NCBI RefSeq assembly: GCF_030272615.1
Contig: NC_081406.1
Span: forward strand, 215,505,497-215,569,496
DNA length: 64,000 bases
Source: Cryptomeria japonica
Lineage: Eukaryota > Streptophyta > Pinopsida > Cupressales > Cupressaceae
Direction of reading: 5' to 3'
The notes under the pieces were generated by a model. It ran no database searches. It saw only the letters and a program-made list of their open reading frames with translations, and was not told the DNA's origin. How positions within the stretch are numbered: the stretch's first letter is position 1; the number at the start of each line of letters is the position of its first letter. The position numbers were made by a program, and so were the translations under genes. Positions 37,647 through 48,787 of the stretch are shown one piece after another.

Positions 37647-38685
37647 TGTTAGGTCTTGGGGACAACTAAGAGGGGGGGGTGAATCAGTTGTCTTAAAATA
37701 TTAAACCAAAAACCACTTATTCAAATTACTATTTACTATTGGTGAAACACTCTGTGATATCAGTGAAACAAATTAATTGATAAAGGCAATATTGGTAGAG
37801 ATTAATACATGAAACCAAAAGACAATCATCCACAACACATAACACCAATATTTGTACGTGGAAACCTTGTAAGGGGAAAAACCATGGTGGGAAACCTTAC
37901 CCACAATTAGATGATACTACTGCAGATAGTAAATGTACATAAATGGGGTCCGCACATGCAGAAAGGCCAACCGTCTAGAGCTCACTTCTCAAACACAAAT
38001 AGGAGTCACATTGACTACAATTGGATGGTTAAATCCAATAAGAATGTACTGCTTAAAATAACATCTTCATATGCTGGATTCAGTACCAGTGTAATGCTGA
38101 TATGCTTTCACAAAACCTTAGCTTTACCTTCAAATGATATCTTTGTGTATAGCTCTGCTAGATCTCGCATATACCTTCACACACAACCTTCTTCACATTC
38201 CACACTTGATCTTACATTTATACCATAACCTAAGACCAATTATAGTACGTCAACTCTACAAGATATTACAAATAAAATCATTTTATAAATAAATATCCGA
38301 TGCAATAACCGATTGAACATGTTAGCTCAATGCATTTACAACATTAATTAATTATCTTCATAGTGTGCCAAGCTGATCTAAAAGAGTTAAACCCGCTGGT
38401 GTAGCCCTAGATAACCTTGGACCTATTTGCCTATAAAAGAAAATATGCAAATATGAATAAGTTGATAAACAAATTTCCAAGATACAATGTCTTCGACATT
38501 ACCAGGTATTTTCATGCCATTCCAAGTGTTGGTGGTCACTGTATCTTGTCGGTGAACCATATACCGGTGAATGTGCATTAGTCACTTGCTTGCCGATGAA
38601 TGTTGCTAGTTCTCCAATGTGCCAGAGTTGATAAGTGTTTAGTAGGTGTTGACATCAATGACAAAACCATACCAAAATACCAGCA
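37647..38685 (-). repeat. copia A 5' LTR (1,039 bp)
   Basis: The upstream LTR of the minus-strand element, starting TGCTGGTATTTTGG at 38,685. The run of C next to the primer site (ttcaccccccc on the minus strand) is shared in style by all LTRs in the window. Confidence 0.92.
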
Positions 38686-38829
38686 AACATCAACTGGAAG
38701 CTCATTTAATGCAGCAATAAATCTTTCATAAAAAACATTTGATGATTCTACCTTTCTCTTCCCTACTTTCCTTCTTAAAAATAAGATGCACTTTTCTTGG
38801 ATCTTTTGAAGATGTATTTCAATCTCCTT
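38686..38829 (-). pseudogene. unrecognised ORF, N-terminal side fragment
   Basis: Minus-strand frame LFDKEIEIHLQKIQEKC... to ALNELPVDV. It meets the frame of the 30,737-32,019 fragment exactly when one copy of the copia A target duplication is removed, so both belong to one older ORF. The start is lost where copia B's truncated LTR begins. Confidence 0.55.
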
Positions 38830-38925
38830 GTCAAACAGGTTTAGGAAAAGGTTTTGTGCCTATACTGATTCACCCCCCCCCTCTAAGTACCAGTTTGGTA
38901 CTCACTGTTCATCATGGACTTATCA
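38830..38925 (+). repeat. remnant of copia B 5' LTR
   Basis: Matches the last 95 bases of the 3' LTR (from gtcaaac...gttttgtgcct to gacttatca). The remaining roughly 1.4 kb of the LTR is absent. Confidence 0.85.
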
Positions 38926-38927
38926 AT

Positions 38928-38939
38928 TGGTATTAGAGC
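38928..38939 (+). other. copia B primer-binding site
   Basis: TGGTATTAGAGC. It differs from the usual TGGTATCAGAGC by one C to T change, at a CAG. Confidence 0.85.
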
Positions 38940-38996
38940 ATCCTCCAGGTCCTTTGTGTTGTAAGCTTAACCGCTTGAGGGAAAGATCCTACTATA

Positions 38997-41900
38997 ATGA
39001 TGAAGAGGGCTCCAAAGTTCAACAAAGACAATTTCAAAATATGGAAGGATAGAATGAAGATATGCATCAGAAGCATGGGTGCTCAACACTAGAGCTATGT
39101 TGAGAATTCTTTTGTTATTCCTTCCAATACTCTCACCAATGATCAAAAGAGAGAGATACAAGAGAATGGGAAAGTCATGGAAGCCCTAATTAGCAGCTTA
39201 TCTGACATTGAGTTTATTGATGTCCAGGATAAAGATAATCCCAAAGAAGTATGGGATACTCTTGAGAATATCTATGGTAGTGATGAGCATGTAAAACAAG
39301 ATAAGGAAGAAAGCCTTAGGGGAAAGTTTGAAGACATGCAAATGGTTGAAGGAGAGACCATTCAAAAATATGGAATAAGAATCAAAACTGTTGTTGGAGA
39401 TATCAAGAGTGCAGGTGGTAAAATGGAAGATTCTACTATTATTAGTAAAGTCTTGAGGTCCTTGTTATCAGTCTATGCAATAAGGGTTGCTGCTATTCAG
39501 GAGTTGAGGTCAATAGAAAAGACTAAGGTATCCCTAGACTCTATCATTGCAAAATTGATAGCCTATGAGCTAAATAGTTTCAATGGCAGTGTTCAAAAGA
39601 CTGAATTAGCTTTTAGAGCCAGAAAAGGAAAAGAAGCAAGCACCAGTGGTGAACCAAGACAGAATAGAGAAATGGATGATGAGGAAATTCTAATGGAATT
39701 TGAAGCTCTTCTTGCCAAGAGACTTCTTAAGAGAATTGCCAAATACAAAGGTAAGCTCCCTTTGAAATGCTTTTCTTGTAACCAAATAGGACATATTGCT
39801 GTAAACTATCCTAATGGTGACAACAAGGACAAACCAAAAAAGTTCAAGAAATTCAAAGGAGGAAACCGGAGAAACTGTTTTGTAGCAGTTGATGAAGGTG
39901 CATAGATGAAGAATCAAAAGATGAAGAAAATGAAGATATTGTGTTTGTTGCAGTCAAGGAAGATGTGTCAGACAAGAAGGCTCTTGTCTCCTGCTTTGAT
40001 AATTCCAATGAAGAAAATGAAGATATTGTGTTTGTTGCAGTCAAGGAAGATGTGTCAGACAAGAAGGCTCTTGTCTCCTGCTTTGATAATTCCAATGAGT
40101 GGATTATTAACAGTGGATGTTCTCACCATATGACTGGTGACCAAAGCAAGTTTCTATGTTTGGAAGAATATGATGGTGGTGTGGTTCATTTTGGTAATGA
40201 TGCACCATGTATGGTCAAAGGAAGAGGGTTCATCTCTCTGAATGGAAAGAGCAGTGCTGACAATGTGTACTAGGTGGAAGGTCTCAGACACAACTTATTG
40301 AGTGTTTCCTAGCTAAATGATAGTGGACTCACTTTGGAATTAAAAAATGGAGTGTGCAAAATCAAAGGAAAGAATGGTGAACTGATGACCACCGGTATGC
40401 AGACCAAAGGTAACCTATTTTAGTTGAATGCAAATGTCAGTACATGTCTTATGGCTAAGTTTGATGATAGCTGGATATGGCATAGGAGACTCTACCATGT
40501 TAACTTTCATAACATTGTGAAGGGCAGTAAGATCAAGGCAGTTAGAGGATTGTCGGTGCTGAGAAAACTAGAAAATCCTTTGTGCAGAGAGTGTCAACTG
40601 GTGAAAATGTCTTCCTCAACTTTAAAAGGTAAATCTTTCACAGTAGACAATTTACTTGATCTTGTGCATACTGATTTGTGTGGTCCTATGAAAACTAGGA
40701 GTGTGCAGGGAGATAGGTATTTTATGATTCTTACAGATGATTTCTCAAGAATGATGTGGGTCACATTCTTGAAGGACAAGTCTGAAGCCTTTGGAAAGTT
40801 TAAAGCTTTTAGAGCACTGGTAGAAAAAGAAAGTGGTAGAAAAATCAAATGTCTTAGAACTGATCATGGAGGGGAATTCACTTTCAGTGAATTCAACAAA
40901 TATTGTGAAGAGAATGGCATCAAGAGGCAACTATCTACCCCACAGACTCCACAATAGAATGGATTAGTAGAGAGGAACAACCAGATTGTGGTTGAAGCGG
41001 CTAGAACTATGTTGATCCAAGGAAAGGTTGCTCACACCTTTTGGAGAGAAGCGGTGAGCACTGTAGTCTACACAATGAACTGGGTACTCATCAAGAAAGG
41101 AAAGGATAAGACTCCTTATGAGTACTGGACCAGTAAGACACTAGTGGTAAGCTACTTTAGAGTATTGGTAGCAAATGTTATATCAAGAGGAGTGAACATC
41201 AAAGCAAGTTTGATGCAAAATGTGATGAGGAAATATTCCTAGGATATTCCACCAAAAGCAAAGCTCTCAAATTCTTCAACAATAGGACTTCGAGAATTGT
41301 TGAAAGCATCAATGTTAGAGTTGATGAAACCTCTATGAAATCTAAGGAAATTGGTAGTGAGCAAGTAGGAGATGAACCAGTAGTAATATTTTGGGAACTA
41401 GTTGCAAAATAGCCAAGCACCAGTAACCGTGCTCCTACACCGGTGGATGTTGATGTTGATGAAGATGAGGATGAACAAGAGAAGCAAGAGGAATCTTTTA
41501 AGAATATACCTAGGTATGTAAGACTCAATCATGATCCAAAGCAAATCATAGGAGACAAAGATGCAGGAATTCTTACAAGAAGAAAGGTCAGAGAAAACTC
41601 ATGTATGATCTCTAAATTTGAGCCTAAATCATTCAAAGATGCACATAAAGATGAAGACTGGATCAAGGCAATGGAAGAAGAACTTGATCAGATAGAGAAG
41701 AATGGTACATGGTCTTTGGTACCCAGACCGGAGCATAAAAATGTCATTTGAACCAAATGGGTTTTCAGAAACAAGTTGAATGAGGATGGGATAGTGGTAA
41801 GGAACAAAGCCAGACTAGTATGTAAAGGATATGCCCAAGAAGAAGGAGAAGACTATGGAGAAACCTTTGCTCCAGTAGCAAGATTGGAAGGAGTGTGTAT

Positions 41901-43135
41901 TCTTCTTACATATGCAGCTTTTAATGGATGTAAAATTTGCATTTCTAAATGGAATACTTGAAGAGGAGGTATATATAGAACAACCAGATGGGTTTTCCCT
42001 ATCTGAGGACAGTGACATGGTGTGCAGGATACATAAAGCCTTGTATGGACTGAACCAGGCACCTAGAGCATGGTATGGATGCTTGCACTCCCATCTTGTG
42101 AGGATTGGATTTGAAAGACCAAGTGAAGATAGAAATATCTACTTGAAATCAGAAGGAGATTAGATTCTGATCTTTGAAGTATTTGTTGATGACATAATCT
42201 TTCGTGAAAATGACAAGATGAGTCATGAATTTGCTGATGAGATGAAAAAGGAGTTTGAAATGTCACTCATAGGGGAGATTAAGTTCTTCATTGGACTATA
42301 GATTCAGTAAATGAAAGATGGAATCTTTATTACTTAGTCCAAATATGTCAAAGAGGTGTTGAAGACCTTTGGCATGGAAGATAGCAAACCGGTTGGTACA
42401 CCAATGGTAACCAGTTGTAAACTATCAAAGGAGGATGACTCAACATTGGTAAATGAGAAGGAATGCTGATCAATGATTGGTAAGTTACATTATGTAGTGC
42501 ATAGCAAACTAGACATTGCACATGCAGTGGGTATTATCGCTTAGTTTTAGAAAACCCCAAGAGAATCCCACTTGGTAGCAGTCAAGAGGATTCTTAGATA
42601 TCTAAAGGGAACTACTGACTATGGATTATGGTATCCATACAGTGATGATTTCAACCTGAAAGTGTTCACAAATGCTGATTGTGCTGGTAATGTGGATGAC
42701 TGGAAGAACACAACCGGTGGTGCATTCTTTCTCAATGGTAAACTAGTCTCATGGATGAGTAAAAAGCAGAGTTGTATCTCTCAGTCTACAACAGAGATAG
42801 AGTATGTTGCATCTTTTATGAACTACACCCAAACTATTTGGATGAAGCATGTATTGAATGGCTTCAAAGTCCCTGTTTCTAAACCGGTAAGTATATTTTG
42901 TGAGAATACAAGTGCAATTAACATTTCCAAAAATCCGGTTTCACATGCTAGAACCAAGCACTTTGAACTCAAGTATCATTTCTTGAGGGAAAAGGTTCAA
43001 AACAAAGAGGTGGTATTGGAACATGTTTCCAATAAGGAGCAGTTAGCAGACATATTCACCAAGCCTCTACTAAAGGCTACATTTACCTATTTGAGAGGTG
43101 AATTAAGGGTGTTGCCCCTTCAAGAGGTAAACTAA
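38997..43135 (+). pseudogene. copia B gag-pol polyprotein
   Basis: Gag starts MMKRAPKFNKDNFKIWKDRM (38,997), with a TAG after GAQH, and ends in zinc knuckle CFSCNQIGHIAVNY, last Cys lost. A 1-base frameshift near 39,900 leads into an acidic segment containing an exact 87-bp tandem duplication, then protease WIINSGCSHHMTGD with the active-site Asp changed to Asn. The integrase has VHTDLCGP, RTDHGGEFTF and a TAG where Gln of QNG belongs. Further frameshifts lie between 41,242 and 41,443 and near 41,930. Reverse transcriptase: [28 protein letters not shown] and VFVDDIIF, with stops. RNase H: TNADCAGNVDDWKNTTGGAF to a natural-looking end (TAA, 43,133-43,135). Not functional. Confidence 0.88.
39926..40099 (+). 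repeat. 87-bp in-frame tandem duplication in copia B
   Basis: Units 39,926-40,012 and 40,013-40,099 are identical as far as I can compare them and encode 29 residues each (NEDIVFVAVKEDVSDKKALV...). They lie just before the protease. Being a multiple of three, the duplication does not break the frame. Confidence 0.95.
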
Positions 43136-43368
43136 ATATTTGTGCTCCACATCAGTCTGATCTTACTTTACTATATCTTTTCAGGATTGATGTGTGGAAG
43201 GATGCTACTCCTCAGGGGGATCAACATAGTGGAACAGGGAAGCTTGTGCCTTCACTTTGGCATTATTGTGAAAGGGGGAGAAGATGTGAAGCGGAGAAGA
43301 TATCTGTAGTATTAAGGAGAAGATGTGATGTAGAAAGAGAGATATCTTTATATATTGCCATCAATGCC

Positions 43369-43379
43369 AAAGGGGGAGA
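43369..43379 (+). other. copia B polypurine tract
   Basis: AAAGGGGGAGA directly before the 3' LTR. The same tract, in aatgccaaagggggagatt, precedes the 3' LTR of the coiled-coil element at 51,304. Confidence 0.75.
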
Positions 43380-43380
43380 T

Positions 43381-44861
43381 TGTTGGCATATGTGTAGAAT
43401 ATGTTGACATGATGATATTATGTTGTCATTGATGTCAATATGCTGAAGAGTGAACCGGTTAAGCAACTACCGGTTAAGCAACTGGCAAAGTGAACCAGTA
43501 TAATGTTGTGAACTGGTATATGTGCAAAAGGAGAAGCGGCATGCTTGTTCAAGTGAACCAGTATGATGTAATGTGAACGAGCATATGGAATGTTTTCTAT
43601 TAAGGTTTAATATGGTATGACTACCAGTTGGTAGTCTTAGCCTCAGGGTTTCTGGTTGGAGTGTGTTGAGCCTCTGTGACTCAATTGATGACATTGTGTG
43701 ATGAGTTAGCATCATGATAGTGATCAGATCATGTTACCACATCATCCTCATGTGCATGAAGGATCTTGCATGAAGGGGATTGATCCTATCTACCTTGGGA
43801 ATGTGTGAAGTCTTTGCAAACGGTGGAGAATTTATGATGGGTCATCGCCTCCATGAAGCGGTGAAGAATGAATGATGGAGATTGTCTTGAGATCTATTCA
43901 AGACCGTTGTATTCAAATGCAAAGTGTTCAATGGTCAGGATTGAACCAACTGAATTGCTCAGCCTAAATGTTTAGGGTTTAGGGTTTTTGCTATGAACCT
44001 ATTTGTTTCCTATAAGGTTGATGTTGTGTGTGTATCTAAGTGCAGAGATACGTGATTCTTGCTAGACCAAATAAGAGACTTGATACCTACAAAGTGTGTG
44101 TGTAGAAGGAAGGAACTAAACCAGATTTGCATTGGAATTGTGTGCTATTACTAGATCATTGTAATACCTGTTGATTTTTAACCACTTCAATAGTTGGAAT
44201 ATCCCTTAATAGGGTAGCTTTAACCAACTTGTTGTAAATCCTTTAACAGGGTGACTCAAAGCCATTGAGTTCAGAAAATCCTCTACTAAGGTAACCTCTA
44301 ATAGGGTGTAACCCTTAACCGGGTATTCTAGCCATCCCTTAACTGGGTGATCCCTAATAGGATCGGTTCCTAAAAGAACCTGTTGTAACAGTCTTTAACC
44401 GGACTAGGCTCCTAACAAAGTGGACTTCTAAAGAGTTCAAGAACAGCTTGTGGGTATTCATCCCCACCATGGTTTTTCCTAGTTGGGTTTCCACGTGAAA
44501 AATATGTGTGTCATGTGTGATGTCTCTTTGATGTGATGTTTTGTTATTTCTTGTTTAGTAGTGAATCATGTTGATCTAGCAAGTTTTTATACATTTCTGA
44601 TGGTAGATTACCTGTTTACGCATAAGGATAAAATGGAAATAAAGGTGTAAGTTGTGTGGAAAGACAAGTGTTTTTGGTTTATGTCTTTCACAGTTGCATT
44701 GTGTTTAACTGGCAGTAATCTGGTTCAGACCGGTGTTAGTGATTGTCAGTCAAGTTCACTGTCTATAGTCAAACTAGTTCAAGAAAAGGTTTTGTGCCTG
44801 TACTGATTCACCCCCCTTCTTAGTACCAGTTTGGTACTCACTGTTCATCATTGACTTATCA
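43381..44861 (+). repeat. copia B 3' LTR (1,481 bp)
   Basis: Starts TGTTGGCATA and ends GACTTATCA. Its end is fixed by comparison with the 5' remnant next to the primer site. It contains tttagggtttaggg at 43,971-43,984 and a series of ccttaacagggtg-like words (about 44,210-44,420). Confidence 0.88.
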
Positions 44862-46860
44862 AGTGTTTCATAATTTTTTGAAGTAAATGCTATATCAAAA
44901 GGGATGATTCAATAGGAAAGTTTAATCATAGATGTGATGAAGGGATATTTCTTGGTTATTCAATTTAGAGCAAATCATATAGATGTTATGACAAAAGATT
45001 GCAAACAATTGTGGAGAGTGCTAATGTGAAAGTGGATGAATAGTACAAAAATAATTCTATATCATATGACAGGGAACCGATAGTGGAAATGATCATAACT
45101 GAATCAACAATGCCTCAACCGGTATAGGAACCTGAGACAGTTACACCGGCACAATCAAAAAATTCAACTATGACTGATGATCAGAGCAGTGAACCTGAAG
45201 TTCAAAAGATACCTAGGTATGTAAGATTAAATCATTCTGAAGATCAAATTATTGGAGATATAAACAAGCGAGTTATGACAAGAACAAAACTGGCAAATGA
45301 AGAGGTATGTCTTATTTCTCAAGTTGAATTGGCAACTATTATTGAAGCTTGTAAGGATAAACATTGGTTAAAGGCTATGGAAGATGAATTAGATCAAATA
45401 GAGAAGAATGAAACTTGGTCTTTAGTTTCCCGACATAAAAATAAGAATGTTATTGGAACTAAATGGGTTTTTAGAAATAAACTGAATGAGGATGGTCAAG
45501 TTATAAGGAACAAGGCTAGATTGGTTTGTAAAGGATATTCTCAAATGGAAGGAATTGATTATGGTGAGACATTTGCACATGTAGCTAGAATAGAAGGTGT
45601 TAGACTATTTCTTGCCTATGAAGCTTATAAGAACTATAAGGTTTATCAAATGTATGTTAAATGTGCATTTTTGAATAGTGATCTTGAGGAAGAAGCTTAC
45701 ATTGAGCAACTTGATGTATTTTCACTGACAGATGATAAAGATATGGTTTGCAGATTGAAGAAAGCTTTATATGGATTGAAATAGGCTCCTAGAGCTTGGT
45801 ATGCAAGGTTGGATAAATATCTTTTAAAGATTTGTTTTACTAAAGGCAGTGCTAATAGTAATATATATTATAAGATCACTAATAATGATATTCTAATTAT
45901 TGAAGTTTTTGCTAATGATATCATTTTTGGAGGAGAAGATAAATTGTGCATGGAATTTGCTAACAACATGAAGAATGAATTTGAAATGTCCATGATTGGT
46001 GAGATGAAATTTTTCTTAGGTTTGCAGATTACTCAAACTGACAAAGGCATTTTTATTTGTCAAACTAAGTATCTGAGGGAATTATTGAAAAAGTTTGGTA
46101 TGGAAAATTCCAAACCAGTAAGTACTCTTATGGCTACAAGTGCAAAATTATCTATCAAGGATACTTCTACACCGATAAATCTGACAAGGTATAAGTCTAT
46201 GATTGGTGGTCTATTATATATAATTCAGACTAGACTTGATATTATGAATTCAGTAAGTATTGTTTCAAGATATCAAAGTAATCCTAAAGAAAATCATGAA
46301 TGTGTAGTAAAAAGAATATTTTGGTATTCCAGAAATGATGATTTCACTTTATGTGCATATACTGACTCATATGGCTAGGTGATACTGATGACAGGAAGAG
46401 AAATTTTGGTGGAGCTTTATTTCTTGGAAAGAAATTGGTTTCATGGATCAGCAAAAAACAATCATGCATTTCTTTATCTACTGCAGAAGCTGAGTATATT
46501 GCAGCAACAACTAATTGCACTCAAGTCTTGTGGATGAAGCAAATGTTCAAGGATATTAGGGTAAATTGTAGTGAACCTGTAGTTATCTACTCTGATAACT
46601 CTACAACTATTGACATGTCTAAGAATCCGGCATTTCACTCTAAGAGAAAGCATATTTCAATAAAGTATAACTTTCTGAAGGACAAGGTTGAAGCAAAGGA
46701 AGTCAAATTGATTTATGTGAACACTAAAGAATAGATTGCATACATAATCACTAAACTTCTGTCTAAGGAATCATTTGTGTATTTAAGAGACAGGTTAGGG
46801 GTTTCTACCCCTCCGAAAGACTTGTTTGATGAAGTTTGTCATCAGTCTGACATGCATTAC
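44862..46860 (+). pseudogene. copia C pol fragment (integrase end, RT, RNase H)
   Basis: Starts in the integrase C-terminal region (KVFHNFLK.NAI-like, FLGYSI.SKSYRCYDKRLQ) right at the end of copia B. The reverse transcriptase (45,420-46,020) reads [20 protein letters not shown], then MYVKCAFLNS where the catalytic Asp is Tyr, and VFANDIIFGG where YxDD has become FAND. Two of three catalytic Asp residues are therefore gone. The rest is RNase H (SWISKKQSCISLSTAEAEYI) with a 1-base frameshift near 46,370. Stops at 45,782, 46,376 and 46,732 are TAG. Sequence is closest to copia A. Confidence 0.88.
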
Positions 46861-47157
46861 CAAAGACATTATTCATTCTGGCACTGATGAGTGGTGCTAC
46901 TACTTAGGGGGAGTAGTCAGCTTTGAGATTTAGAGGTTTATATCATTTCTTTGATATTTTTGTCAGATTTCTGGCATTGATGTCAAAGGGGGAGTGATAG
47001 TAATATGAAAATCATTCAGAACCTTAAAGAGATATCATTCACAGGGGGAGAGCTATTGATTGTTGGTTGTCTTCCACAAGGGGAGACTTGTTTGACATTT
47101 CTTGGTACTTAGATGTTTTTCACATCTAGTGTTGCCATCAATGCCAAAGGGGAAGAT
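46861..47157 (+). other. copia C 3' untranslated region
   Basis: Non-coding stretch between RNase H and the 3' LTR with several gggggag words. The final polypurine tract AAAGGGGAAGA lies at 47,146-47,156. Confidence 0.6.
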
Positions 47158-47920
47158 TGTTGGCATTATGGATGAATTGATTATATGTTGCATTGATGTT
47201 TTGTCATTGATGTCAATACTAGCTATTATGGTTGCTTACTAGTAGACAAGTTTTGGTTGTCGGTAGAAGATGTAGTGTTACCGACAAAAGAGACTATCTG
47301 TTGGACACTTCTGACATGTTTGGATCAGTGAAGTATATCTTATTTCATGTGTTATATGCACCATGAGCATTTTTTGCTTAGTTGGTATTGGCTTGGTAAT
47401 CGGATGCTATCATATACTCTGGTAAACCCTTACCTGCACTAGTTTAAGGCTTTATCGATAGAGCTTTCATTAAGGAATCATGACAGGATGCATAGTTGGT
47501 GTTGGTGCATCTTCTTCATGGATTTTAGGATGTTGAAGATCTTCTTTGATCATGCTTCAACTACTTGAAGAGAATTGCTTTGGCATGGTGGACCCAGAAT
47601 AGGTCCGATACCTATCTAGGTTATGGACCGGTATCATGCTAATGTGTACTCTACACATTACTGGGATGCTTCGAGATGATTTATGGATTTGTTATTATTG
47701 TTTTGTTCTTAAGATGACAAGGCATATCATTGTAATATGGAATCATGTAATGATCTTATTGTAATATATTTTAGGTGACCAACCGAATTGGTTTAGGCCT
47801 TAGGGTTTGTATAAATAAGAAGTAGAAACTCTTTGTAAAGTATCATGGTTATTGAAAGGTTATGGTCAAGGAATGTATTGTGTGAATATTGTAATATCAT
47901 TTAGGCATAGGTGTTGGTCA
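47158..47920 (+). repeat. copia C 3' LTR, first part
   Basis: Starts TGTTGGCATTATGG after the polypurine tract. A TATAAATA box lies at 47,810-47,817. It is broken at 47,920 by an inserted LTR element and apparently continues at 52,114. Continuity is inferred: the left part has LTR start and promoter, the right part has LTR end. Confidence 0.7.
47810..47817 (+). promoter_or_regulatory. putative TATA box in copia C LTR
   Basis: TATAAATA in ttgtataaataagaag, with a typical position in the second half of U3. Not supported by a second LTR copy. Confidence 0.4.
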
Positions 47921-48716
47921 TGCTGGCATATGGACACTCCAATGAGACATTGAAGGTGATTGAAGGTTTTGTCATTGATGGCAACCTTACAATCCTATGA
48001 CACTGGCAAGGCACTTCACCAGCATCAGTAGAACACACTCTACAACGGCACTCAGAACACCAGCACCGACATAGATAAAGGAAGTATACTGGCACAAAGG
48101 CCGAGAGGATTTTTGATATATTATATTTTGTTTATTATTTGAAAAAATTTGTAAGTCGACATCATATCATTGTAAAATGACTTATATATATAAGAAGTCA
48201 TTGTAGGACATTTTGTATGATGTAGAAAAATATAATGAAGCAAAATTAGGCAGACCTATTATGCGAAATATAGGTTAAGGGGCATATGTAAAGAACAGAG
48301 CAAAAATCGGTACTAAATCTGGCATTGAAGATGCTATTGTAAAGCAGTACAAGTTATTGGATTTGTATAATCCACATTGTAAGTCAGTGAGACTTCCCAT
48401 TGAGCAGTGAGCTCTAGGCAAGTGTCCTTGCATGTGTAGGCCCCTACTGTAAGTAATATTCTCTTATTGGCCAGTAAGATAATATTGTGGGTCACAAAAC
48501 CCACTGAGGTTTTTCCCACACTGGGTTTCCTCATTAAATCATTGTGTTAAGGTGTTCTTTTCATGTGGATGTTCTTAATTCTATTTATTGCATTATTTCT
48601 TGCATACCGGTACACTGTTATAATATGTTCTGCATGTTTTAAGATAAGAAAATCCATCAACCGGTTAGATATTGATTCACCCCCCCCCCCTCTCAGTATC
48701 TATGGGAATCCTAACA
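47921..48716 (+). repeat. 5' LTR of the coiled-coil element
   Basis: Starts TGCTGGCATATGG (TGTTGG in the 3' copy) and ends CCTAACA. A TATATATA motif at about 48,183-48,190 is partly kept in the 3' LTR (about 51,577-51,586). Confidence 0.92.
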
Positions 48717-48718
48717 AT

Positions 48719-48730
48719 TGGTATCAGAGC
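48719..48730 (+). other. primer-binding site of the coiled-coil element
   Basis: TGGTATCAGAGC, perfect tRNA-iMet-type site, two bases after the LTR. Confidence 0.9.
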
Positions 48731-48787
48731 GTGGTCCTCTATTTTTAGAAGTCTAATAGCTTGAGGAACATCTTGACACTGGTAGAG

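Larger units (their letters stand above)
32020..38685 (-). mobile_element. complete Ty1/copia retrotransposon A
   Basis: On the minus strand the LTRs start TGTTGG or TGCTGG and end CCTAACA. The 5' LTR is the right copy. Flanks are AACAC (32,015-32,019) and AACAT (38,686-38,690), a 5-bp target duplication with one change. The primer site is at 37,633-37,644 and the polypurine tract, read on the minus strand, is at about 33,089-33,102. One gag-pol frame in copia order (gag, protease, integrase, reverse transcriptase, RNase H) fills the interior. The element sits inside the unrecognised minus-strand ORF. Confidence 0.93.
38830..44861 (+). mobile_element. Ty1/copia retrotransposon B, 5' LTR truncated
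   Basis: The last 96 bp of a 5' LTR (38,830-38,925), a primer site, a broken gag-pol and a complete 3' LTR (43,381-44,861). No target duplication can be checked, because the left end is missing and the left flank is unrelated to the right flank. The right flank is the interior of a third copia element. Confidence 0.88.

Noticed and set aside
43971-43984. Telomere-like tttagggtttaggg
   Set aside because: Only two units, inside a copia LTR. A similar aaaccctaaaccc at about 52,691 is equally short.
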